A stretch of 8,093 nucleotides of DNA, taken from NCBI GenBank assembly GCA_035445085.1, contig DAOMQA010000036.1, forward strand, positions 1 through 8,093, written 5' to 3'. The position numbers were made by a program, and so were the translations under genes. The notes beneath the pieces were generated by a model. That model was given only the letters and a program-made list of their open reading frames with translations, did no database searches and was not told the origin of the DNA. This document shows, piece by piece, positions 1 through 5,053 of this stretch. This DNA is from JBDHXE01 sp035445085. GTDB taxonomy: Bacteria; Bacteroidota; Ignavibacteria; Kapaibacteriales; UBA2268. Within the stretch, counting starts at the first letter, position 1. The number at the start of each line of letters is the position of its first letter.

Positions 1-525
1 GACAAATACGAAGTTACAATTGGTTCTTCTGCAAGCGGTGTTGACCTGCCTTCTGACGACATTTTAACCGACATCAAAGTAACTTCAATAAAGCAGCCTC
101 AATCTTCTTGCCCTTTCAAGGACGCAAAACAAAAAGTTTTTGGACTTGGTTACAATTTGCTCGTTTTCGTTTATGACAAATCTGACGACCCTAAAAACAA
201 ATCAGCAACTTTAAATTTTGTAAGTTGTTCTTTTATTGCAAAAGAGAGAACGGCTGACTATACAACAACTTACCGTTTAAGGGAAATGGTTAAGGATAAA
301 GCCAATGAAGCCGACATCATTGCTTACCTACAAGACAAAAATATTCCAGCAGACGAAATAACACTATCGAAATTAGCGGAGCAAATCTTAAAAACTCCAC
401 CAGAGCAGGGTTATTTGACTATTTCAAATGCTTTGCAATGGAGATTGCAGTATCAACGAATTGTAACGCTTACAGATGAAGTAAAAGGAATTACCAAAAT
501 TATTAGCTACAACAAGCCTCAATGA
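1..525 (+). CDS. Type II restriction endonuclease-like protein, C-terminal part (5' end outside window)
   Basis: The reading frame is open from base 1 to the TGA at 523-525 and gives 174 residues with no start, so the gene begins upstream. I read it as the C-terminal part of a PD-(D/E)XK-type restriction endonuclease. Near the start of the visible part, GVDLPS is followed a few residues later by TDIKVTS, which fits the acidic residue plus D-x-K core of that fold. It is followed by QPQSSCPFK and a hydrophobic strand (YNLLVFVYDK). An internal TTG at 157 is not a believable start because the catalytic-core-like segment lies before it. The family assignment comes from motif recall and could be wrong; I cannot name the recognition specificity. 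Asp codons are 13 GAC to 2 GAT, unlike the other genes, which suggests transfer. A second ORF starts in the TGATG overlap at its stop, as in restriction-modification operons. Confidence 0.6.
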   Translation, partial: DKYEVTIGSSASGVDLPSDDILTDIKVTSIKQPQSSCPFKDAKQKVFGLGYNLLVFVYDKSDDPKNKSATLNFVSCSFIAKERTADYTTTYRLREMVKDKANEADIIAYLQDKNIPADEITLSKLAEQILKTPPEQGYLTISNALQWRLQYQRIVTLTDEVKGITKIISYNKPQ

Positions 526-674
526 TGAAAGTATTTGAAGCTAATATTACTCATCAGGTTTCGGATTTCTTAAATGACAATCTGAAAAAGATTGCATCTT
601 TTGAAAAGGCAAATCAAAAAAAGAGGCTGACTTATGAGACAGCCTCTTTTATATTAAAATTTTATTGTTATTAA
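525..674 (+). pseudogene. Short ORF, probable truncated start of a partner gene (methyltransferase?)
   Basis: An ATG at 525-527 overlaps the previous stop (TGATG), the usual geometry for translational coupling. It opens a 49-codon ORF ending at the TAA 672-674. The first 30 or so residues look like a natural protein start (MKVFEANITHQVSDFLNDN, then a lysine-rich helix). From about base 616 the frame runs through the nuoB terminator hairpin and 4 bases into the opposite nuoB stop region, so the last 16 or so residues are an artefact of reading non-coding DNA. The simplest reading is a gene cut off near 605-618. In a restriction-modification operon the expected partner would be a methyltransferase, but no methyltransferase motif is visible in what remains, so that identity is only a guess from context. 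A genuine small protein cannot be excluded. Confidence 0.4.
619..650 (-). terminator. Intrinsic terminator of the nuoAB operon
   Basis: Perfect 11-bp inverted repeat AAAAGAGGCTG (619-629) and CAGCCTCTTTT (640-650) with a 10-base loop. Read on the minus strand, the stem runs into seven consecutive T (622-616), a classic rho-independent terminator 21 bases past the nuoB stop. On the plus strand the stem ends in TTTT followed by ATATT, so it may also stop transcripts coming from the restriction-gene remnant. Confidence 0.85.
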
Positions 675-1237
675 TTATTTTTCTTGAATGGATCGAATAA
701 TAATTCTGAATCAAACTTTGCTCCGGTTGGAGTTGGGGATACGTTCTTTCCTAAATTAATTAAATCAGGCTTATGAGTTTTCTTGATTTTCTCTTGAATT
801 GTCATAAGTGCGGTGATTAAGGCTTCTGGTCTTGGAGGGCAACCAGATACATATACATCAACAGGCAAAAATTGATCAATTCCTTGCACTACTGAATAAC
901 TACGGAACATTCCGCCAGAAGAAGCACAAACACCCATAGAAATTACCCACTTAGGGTCTGGCATTTGATCGTAAATTTTACGTACAACCCAAGCCATTTT
1001 GTAAGTTACTGTTCCAGCAACTAATAGAATATCTGATTGTCGGGGCGTCATACGAAAAACTTCTGAGCCAAATCGAGCAACGTCAAATCTTGAGGCAGCC
1101 CAAGCCATCATTTCAATACCACAACAAGAAATACCAAGTGGCATTGGCCAAGCTGAATTTGCTTGTGCCCACTTTACTAAGGCACCTATCGAAGTCGTTA
1201 CAAACCCGTCGCGAGATAATTTATTCTCTAATCCCAT
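671..1237 (-). CDS. nuoB: NADH-quinone oxidoreductase subunit B (complex I)
   Basis: This is the 188-residue NuoB (PSST) subunit of respiratory complex I. It sits in the connecting arm and holds iron-sulfur cluster N2, the last electron carrier before quinone. The four N2 ligands are visible: the adjacent pair C38-C39 in SCCGIEMM, C104 in GVCASSGG and C133 in SGCPPRPE. Other family hallmarks are RFGSEVFRMTPRQSD (residues 55-69) and the VAGTVTYKM stretch. Length is normal for the family. The start ATG at 1237 is supported by a strong GGAGG six bases upstream, which lies inside the last codons of nuoA; the two genes overlap by 10 bases and are surely co-translated. A terminator follows the stop directly and no nuoC is present, whereas nuoC or nuoCD normally follows. 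Identification is secure. Confidence 0.97.
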   Translation of the reverse strand: MGLENKLSRDGFVTTSIGALVKWAQANSAWPMPLGISCCGIEMMAWAASRFDVARFGSEVFRMTPRQSDILLVAGTVTYKMAWVVRKIYDQMPDPKWVISMGVCASSGGMFRSYSVVQGIDQFLPVDVYVSGCPPRPEALITALMTIQEKIKKTHKPDLINLGKNVSPTPTGAKFDSELLFDPFKKNN

Positions 1238-1584
1238 TGGAATCCTCCACGCTTGTATTCATAGAAATACCCTACAAAAAGTATTACTATAAATAATATC
1301 ATTGCCCAAAATGCAGCTAATCCAAGCTGTCCAAGCTGTACTGCCCATGGGTACATAAATACAACTTCAATATCGAAGACGATAAAACTTACTGCAACCA
1401 TATAAAACTTAACTGAAAAACGCTCGTGAGCTGTTTTTCGAGGCACCATACCACTCTCGTAAGTAGTTTGCTTTTCGGCAGTTGAACGCTTAGCTCCTAA
1501 TATTTCTGAAAGAAACATAAAGCTAATTGCTACAATAAAGCCGATTACAATCATTAATATTAAAGGCAAATAACTTTCAAGCAT
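1228..1584 (-). CDS. nuoA: NADH-quinone oxidoreductase subunit A (complex I)
   Basis: NuoA is a small membrane subunit of complex I (118 residues, the usual size) at the junction of the peripheral and membrane arms. Three transmembrane helices are evident at about residues 5-27, 59-82 and 88-108. The long loop between the first two contains YESGM (42-46). This is the family's YECG position with Cys44 replaced by Ser, a variant I associate with non-proteobacterial NuoA. The second helix carries FDIEVVFMYPWA with the conserved acidic residues D71 and E73. The ATG at 1584 is preceded by an A-rich leader without a Shine-Dalgarno site. A candidate promoter lies about 33 bases further upstream. The 3' end holds the ribosome-binding site of nuoB in its RGG codons. 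Confidence 0.96.
   Translation of the reverse strand: MLESYLPLILMIVIGFIVAISFMFLSEILGAKRSTAEKQTTYESGMVPRKTAHERFSVKFYMVAVSFIVFDIEVVFMYPWAVQLGQLGLAAFWAMILFIVILFVGYFYEYKRGGFQWD
1244..1248 (-). promoter_or_regulatory. Shine-Dalgarno site of nuoB inside nuoA
   Basis: The minus strand reads GGAGG, then six bases, then the nuoB ATG. It is one of few strong ribosome-binding sites in the window and fixes the nuoB start within the 10-base overlap with nuoA. Confidence 0.8.
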
Positions 1585-1616
1585 AACTTTTTTTAATAAT
1601 TATTTATTTTAAAGTT

Positions 1617-1648
1617 CAAATTTAATACTTATTTTTCTATTAAACAAT
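1617..1648 (-). promoter_or_regulatory. Candidate nuoA promoter of Bacteroidota type
   Basis: On the minus strand TAAATTTG (1624 to 1617) matches the Bacteroidota -7 consensus TAnnTTTG exactly. Twenty bases upstream, ATTG (1648 to 1645) matches three of four bases of the -33 consensus TTTG. Transcription would begin near 1611, leaving a leader of about 27 bases before the nuoA ATG. The region is very AT-rich, so chance matches are possible. Confidence 0.45.
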
Positions 1649-1720
1649 TTTTTTAAATAAATTATATATATTATTGATAATAAATATGATACAAAAATTG
1701 CAATATATAACAACTAAATA

Positions 1721-1767
1721 AAAAGTATATCAAGCACGGTATACTTTTCAAGGTAAACTATTACCGT
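1721..1767. repeat. Two overlapping inverted repeats in the nuoA-marR intergenic region
   Basis: A perfect 9-bp inverted repeat, AAAAGTATA (1721-1729) and TATACTTTT (1740-1748), has a 10-base spacer. A second, ACGGTA (1736-1741) and TACCGT (1762-1767), has a 20-base spacer. They share bases 1740-1741, so the two hairpins would compete for those bases. A small GGTAA/TTACC hairpin (1752-1756, 1761-1765) also overlaps the second. They could be paired operators or RNA structures of an unmapped leader; no role is shown. The rest of the 287-base gap holds only AT-rich DNA and the promoter and operator candidates listed separately. Confidence 0.5.
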
Positions 1768-1821
1768 AAATATAATTTTTTGCTAATGTAGAGTAAAAGT
1801 AAAAGCAAAATTAGAGTCATA

Positions 1822-1835
1822 TATAATTAAATTTG
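1822..1835 (+). promoter_or_regulatory. Candidate marR promoter
   Basis: TAAATTTG at 1828-1835 matches the Bacteroidota -7 consensus TAnnTTTG exactly, and a sigma-70-like TATAAT lies just before it at 1822-1827. Transcription from the former would begin near 1841, about 30 bases before the marR ATG. No convincing -33 TTTG is present at the expected distance, so it may be a weak or activator-dependent promoter. Confidence 0.4.
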
Positions 1836-1845
1836 TTGCAACAAA
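1832..1845. promoter_or_regulatory. Palindromic candidate MarR operator
   Basis: TTTGTTGCAACAAA is a perfect 14-bp palindrome centred between 1838 and 1839. It lies 26 bases upstream of the marR ATG and overlaps the last four bases of the -7 element TAAATTTG. MarR-family dimers bind such short AT-rich palindromes, often over their own promoter, so autorepression is the natural inference. Confidence 0.55.
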
Positions 1846-1871
1846 AGTTGTTATTGCTTATATTTGTAACT

Positions 1872-2324
1872 ATGAAAATAGATGAAGAAATAAAACAACG
1901 AAAATTTGAAAATAATTTTCACAAGGCTTTAATAAATATTCATTATACTAATAGTTGGTACCGTGATATCTTGAATACTACATTTAAGGCATATGATATA
2001 CACCCCCAGCATTATAATATTCTAAGAATATTAAAGGGCAAATATCCAGAGCCCGTTACTCCAGGTTACATAAAAGAAGTAATGTTAGAAAAAGGGACAG
2101 ACTTAACGAGGTTGCTTGATAAATTAGAACGGAAAAATTTAATTGTTAGGCGTATCTGCCCTTCTAATCGTAGAAATATTGATATTAATATAACTGATGG
2201 AGGGATATTATTGCTTGATAAGATTCATCCCGTCTTTATTGATTTGAGCAATAAAATATCTAAGAATTTAAGCGAAAAGGAGGCAGAAACTCTAAGCAAT
2301 CTTTTAGATAAACTTAGAGGTTAG
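1872..2324 (+). CDS. MarR-family transcriptional regulator
   Basis: A 150-residue winged helix-turn-helix protein of the MarR family, which act as dimers and usually repress nearby genes until a small ligand or oxidant is sensed. The N-terminal dimerisation helix covers about residues 8-40. Helix 3 has HYNILRILKGKYPEPVT (47-63), and the recognition helix DLTRLLDKLERKNLIVRR spans 77-94. The wing carries CPSNRRNIDINITDGG (96-111), the family's D-x-R-x(n)-LT-x-x-G position with Asn for the usual Asp. The C-terminal helices complete the dimer arm. I chose ATG 1872 over an in-frame TTG at 1833 because the extra residues are not family-like and the palindromic operator and -7 element sit in that stretch. 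The gene converges with paaH. What it controls besides itself is not shown; nuoAB upstream or the paaGH unit are possible targets. Confidence 0.9.
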   Translation: MKIDEEIKQRKFENNFHKALINIHYTNSWYRDILNTTFKAYDIHPQHYNILRILKGKYPEPVTPGYIKEVMLEKGTDLTRLLDKLERKNLIVRRICPSNRRNIDINITDGGILLLDKIHPVFIDLSNKISKNLSEKEAETLSNLLDKLRG

Positions 2325-2352
2325 TCCCCCCCCTTTTTATCGATAAAATAAC

Positions 2353-2378
2353 ACTACTTTTAATAACTAAAAAGTAGT
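2353..2378. terminator. Hairpin between convergent marR and paaH, possible bidirectional terminator
   Basis: Perfect 9-bp inverted repeat ACTACTTTT (2353-2361) and AAAAGTAGT (2370-2378) with an 8-base loop, located between the two convergent genes and overlapping the paaH stop codon. The stem is AT-rich and neither side has a long uninterrupted T run (the minus strand continues TGTTATTTTAT), so termination would be modest. Confidence 0.45.
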
Positions 2379-3536
2379 ATGGTGGTGTGCCATATCCTTT
2401 AGTAAAGGAGATATCCTATATCTATCTTCATTGTATCGCTCATATAGCTTATGAAGTGTATTTGCTATTTTTTCAATACCAATTTCGTTAGCCCACTCCA
2501 GTAAACCTTTCGGATAATTAACGCCTAATCGAACTGCTAAATCAATATCTTCTTTGCTCGCAATGCCCATCATTAGAGTATCTGCGGCTTCGTTGATTAA
2601 CATTGCGATTATCCTATTGAAAATACTATTTAATAATTCTTTGTGTTCATTAGGCTCTGGTTTTTCTGTTGAATTATAATCATAGAAGCCCTTATTGCAT
2701 TTCCTGCCATACCAACCAGCTTCTACATAGCGTCTTTGTGTAATAGAAGGCTTGTACCTTTGGTCGTAATAAAACTCTTTAAATACAGTTTCAGTTACTT
2801 TATAATTTATATCATTTCCTATCAAATCCATTAATTTGAAAGGTCCCATTTTAAAATTACCAATTGTTTCCATAGCATAGTCGATTGTTGCAAAATCAGC
2901 AATACCTTCGTCGTAAATTCTTAAGGCTTCGCCATAATATGGTCGGGCAACCTTATTTACAATAAACCCAGGTGTATCTTTGGCGAAGACTGGTGTCTTG
3001 CCCCATTCCTTCATTAAGTTATAGCATAATTCTGCAATATTCTTGTCGGTAGTGATAGCAGGAACTATTTCTACTAATTTCATTAATGGAGCGGGATTAA
3101 AGAAATGAAGTCCAATTACTCTTTCTGGTCTTCTGCTTCCTCCTGCCACTGCTACTACTGGCAAAGAAGATGTATTTGTCGCCAAAAAGCAGTCTTCTTT
3201 TACAATTTCATCAAGTTGTGAAAATAATCTACGTTTGCAATCTAAATCTTCAATTATGGCTTCAATTATTAGCCCACATTTAGATAGCTCATTTAAATTA
3301 TCTGTAAATTGAAATCTTGATAGTATACTCTCTGCTTCTTCGCTATCTATTTTTCCTTTATCTGACAGCATGCGCATCACAGAGTGTAAGCTTTCTTTAG
3401 ATTTCTTTAATTGTTCTATATTATTATCATATATTATGACGTCGTGTCCTGATGTTGAAGCAATTTGAGCGATTCCAGTACCCATCGAACCAGACCCTAA
3501 TACTCCAATCTTTATATGTTTATTGAAATTTATCAT
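2367..3536 (-). CDS. paaH: 3-hydroxyacyl-CoA dehydrogenase (PaaH-like)
   Basis: A 389-residue NAD-dependent L-3-hydroxyacyl-CoA dehydrogenase that oxidises a 3-hydroxyacyl-CoA to the 3-oxoacyl-CoA in the cytoplasm. The Rossmann domain opens with GVLGSGSMG (G14-x-G16-x-x-G19), and D37 ends the second strand where NAD ribose binds. The catalytic set is complete: S123 in NTSS, H144 in GLHFFNPAP, E156 in VEIVPA and N194 in GFIVNK, with the same spacing as in the mammalian enzyme. Two copies of the C-terminal dimerisation domain follow, at about 187-287 and 303-383. This makes it longer than FadB2/Hbd types (about 290) and like the bacterial PaaH group. It lies 17 bases after paaG, with an AGGA about ten bases before the ATG. 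The substrate could be 3-hydroxyadipyl-CoA or an ordinary beta-oxidation or butanoate intermediate; the sequence does not decide. Confidence 0.9.
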   Translation of the reverse strand: MINFNKHIKIGVLGSGSMGTGIAQIASTSGHDVIIYDNNIEQLKKSKESLHSVMRMLSDKGKIDSEEAESILSRFQFTDNLNELSKCGLIIEAIIEDLDCKRRLFSQLDEIVKEDCFLATNTSSLPVVAVAGGSRRPERVIGLHFFNPAPLMKLVEIVPAITTDKNIAELCYNLMKEWGKTPVFAKDTPGFIVNKVARPYYGEALRIYDEGIADFATIDYAMETIGNFKMGPFKLMDLIGNDINYKVTETVFKEFYYDQRYKPSITQRRYVEAGWYGRKCNKGFYDYNSTEKPEPNEHKELLNSIFNRIIAMLINEAADTLMMGIASKEDIDLAVRLGVNYPKGLLEWANEIGIEKIANTLHKLYERYNEDRYRISPLLKDMAHHHTTF

Positions 3537-3553
3537 TGTTTAATATCCTGATG

Positions 3554-4333
3554 TTATTTTCCTTTAAAAATTGGTGCTCTCTTTTCTAAGAAACTATCAA
3601 CACCTTCTTTATAGTCGTAAGATTCGGCTGCTTCTTTCTGAAGCACACGTTCCAACTCTAATTGTGCTTGTAAAGAATTAGTATAAGTATGATTTAAAGC
3701 GCGTTTAATAAGACCTAAAGCTTTTGTTGGCATATTAGACAAATTTGTTGCTATGGTATTTATATACTCATTAAATTCTTCATTTGGTACAGCTTTATAA
3801 ATCATATTCATTTTTTCTGCTTCTAATGCGCTAATCTTTTCTCCAGTCATCATTAATGCTGTAGCTTTCGCTAATCCAATTAAGCGTGGCAAAGTATAAG
3901 TACCACCGCTATCTGGAATAAGTCCTATTTTTGAGAAGGCTTGAATAAAACTTGCTTTATCGCTTGCAATAACAATATCACACGCTAACGCAATGTTTGC
4001 CCCTGCTCCTGCAGCGGTGCCGTTTACAGCTGCAATAATTGGTTTAGTAATATTTCTGATCATCTTAATAATAGGGTTATATTGCTCGCTTAGTATATTA
4101 TCAATATCATATTTTCCAGAAATCGCTTCCGCTAAATCTTGTCCTGCACAAAAAGCTTTACCTGCCCCAGTTAAAATGATAGCTCTTATGTTGTCATTGT
4201 TTCCAGATAAATCTAAAGCATAAATAAGCTCCTTGCTCATTTCGCGATTAAAGCTATTGAGTTTATCTTCTCTATTTAATATTATAGTTGCACAATTATT
4301 ATTAATTTCATATTTGGTGAATTGAAAATCCAT
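3554..4333 (-). CDS. paaG: Enoyl-CoA hydratase/isomerase family protein, PaaG-like isomerase
   Basis: A 259-residue crotonase-fold enzyme, the size of E. coli PaaG, which isomerises ring-1,2-epoxyphenylacetyl-CoA to oxepin-CoA and also shifts enoyl-CoA double bonds. FCAGQDL (61-67) and NGTAAGAGANIAL (104-116) form the oxyanion-hole region. The two glutamates needed by hydratases are absent: N113 and F133 stand in their places. Instead D141 in KIGLIPDSGGTYTLPR matches the catalytic Asp of PaaG enzymes. This argues for an isomerase rather than a water-adding hydratase. The ATG at 4333 has GGAG seven bases upstream, inside the end of the lipoprotein gene only 3 bases away, and paaH follows after 17 bases. 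No paaABCDE oxygenase, paaK or paaZ genes are in the window, so the phenylacetate role is inferred from similarity; a general beta-oxidation isomerase is the alternative. Confidence 0.87.
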   Translation of the reverse strand: MDFQFTKYEINNNCATIILNREDKLNSFNREMSKELIYALDLSGNNDNIRAIILTGAGKAFCAGQDLAEAISGKYDIDNILSEQYNPIIKMIRNITKPIIAAVNGTAAGAGANIALACDIVIASDKASFIQAFSKIGLIPDSGGTYTLPRLIGLAKATALMMTGEKISALEAEKMNMIYKAVPNEEFNEYINTIATNLSNMPTKALGLIKRALNHTYTNSLQAQLELERVLQKEAAESYDYKEGVDSFLEKRAPIFKGK

Positions 4334-4336
4334 TAT

Positions 4337-4966
4337 CTATCTCCATTCCTTGTCGATTATAGTTAATCTGCTTGGGTAAGATATTGGACCAAAACTTGTT
4401 TTTACGGTTGGTTTCATATCTAATTTCAATCTTGCGGGCGTTCCGCTTACTCCTCCAATAGCTAAGGCTAAATTTGCAATAGATTCGTAGCCTTTGTTCC
4501 CGAAGAATTGATATAAATCTAATCCCATTTTAAGCGGTATTTCTACAGATTGCCCATTACCTGGTATGCCGATAGGTGCAGAAATGTCGCCAGTAATTGT
4601 AGGAACATCATCTATGAGCAATCTATAGTCTAAGGAAGAAATAGTAGCGTCAGATTTTTTACTTCCATTGGTGCCATCGTTTGGGTTTTTTGCTGCTACA
4701 TTCAATACAAATTCAGCTGGAAAACTTTTAGTTGCAAAAGCATTAGTAAGTTTGAGTGCATCTGTTATAGAAATATCGCTAACAGAAGATTTTTTACTAA
4801 TATCAACGCCAGCTAACCTAAAATTGTCCACATCAATTAACTTGAACTGTAATTTAGATATATTTGAGGCAGCATTTGCTAAGTCCTTTAGGGTGTTACA
4901 GCTATTTGCGGCAAGAGTTACCCCCAATATTAAAAATATGGAGAGTATTAAATTGATTTTTCTCAC
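4337..4966 (-). CDS. LEA type 2 (WHy-domain) putative lipoprotein
   Basis: A 209-residue secreted protein. An N-terminal signal (MRKINLILSIFLILGVTLAA) leads to C23 in ANSC, a loose lipobox, so it is probably anchored to a membrane as a lipoprotein. From about residue 84 to 190 it carries a LEA-14/WHy-like beta-sandwich domain: FVLNVAAKNPND (86-97) includes the NPN hallmark, followed by SLDYRLLIDDVPTITGDIS and a conserved IPL strand. The domain is known from plant desiccation-related proteins and bacterial hypotheticals; its molecular job here is unknown. The start is GTG at 4966: an in-frame TAA lies five codons upstream and no ATG fits the signal peptide. AAGGA lies upstream at somewhat long spacing. 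It is only 3 bases from paaG and overlaps that gene's ribosome-binding site, so the two are co-transcribed and perhaps translationally coupled. Confidence 0.82.
   Translation of the reverse strand: MRKINLILSIFLILGVTLAANSCNTLKDLANAASNISKLQFKLIDVDNFRLAGVDISKKSSVSDISITDALKLTNAFATKSFPAEFVLNVAAKNPNDGTNGSKKSDATISSLDYRLLIDDVPTITGDISAPIGIPGNGQSVEIPLKMGLDLYQFFGNKGYESIANLALAIGGVSGTPARLKLDMKPTVKTSFGPISYPSRLTIIDKEWR
4341..4344 (-). promoter_or_regulatory. Shine-Dalgarno site of paaG inside the lipoprotein gene
   Basis: GGAG on the minus strand sits seven bases before the paaG ATG and within the final codons of the preceding gene. It supports the chosen start and links translation of the two genes. Confidence 0.65.
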
Positions 4967-4988
4967 TTTTTTTGTTCCTTATTTTATT

Positions 4989-5014
4989 TGTTATTTCAAA
5001 ATGACGAAATAACA
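4989..5014. repeat. Inverted repeat in the dnaG-lipoprotein gap
   Basis: Perfect 9-bp inverted repeat TGTTATTTC (4989-4997) and GAAATAACA (5006-5014) with an 8-base loop, in the 87-base gap after dnaG. Neither strand has a T run after the stem, so it is not a typical terminator. It could be an RNA processing or 3'-stabilising hairpin for dnaG, or an operator for the lipoprotein-paaGH genes. The rest of the gap is A/T with ATTAAT-like runs and no convincing promoter. Confidence 0.4.
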
Positions 5015-5053
5015 GAATAAAATTAACCTAAATTAATAAAATTAATAATTAAT

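Noticed and set aside
157..525. TTG start at 157 as the beginning of a 122-residue gene
   Set aside because: The frame is open to base 1 and the upstream part encodes the nuclease-like core, so this is the inside of a gene that starts outside the window.
1090..1296. Plus-strand ORF across the nuoA-nuoB overlap
   Set aside because: It is antisense to two securely identified complex I genes and shows no family resemblance.
1833..1871. TTG at 1833 as the marR start
   Set aside because: The 13 extra residues are not family-like, and the stretch holds the palindrome and lies at the presumed transcription start; ATG 1872 gives a normal MarR length.
2326..2338. C8-T5 homopolymer run after the marR stop as a phase-variation tract
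   Set aside because: It begins one base after the stop codon and lies outside any coding frame or recognisable promoter, so slippage would change nothing evident.
2335..2348. Palindrome TTTTATCGATAAAA as an operator or terminator
   Set aside because: It has no loop and no T run, and it lies downstream of both convergent genes; a palindrome of these mostly A/T bases can arise by chance here.
3993..4223. Plus-strand ORF encoding a hydrophobic 76-residue protein
   Set aside because: It is fully antisense to paaG, and its hydrophobic look follows from the complementary codons of a well-conserved enzyme.
4668..5012. Plus-strand ORF of 114 codons opposite the lipoprotein gene
   Set aside because: It is antisense to a gene with a clear signal peptide and WHy-type domain, and has no recognisable features of its own.
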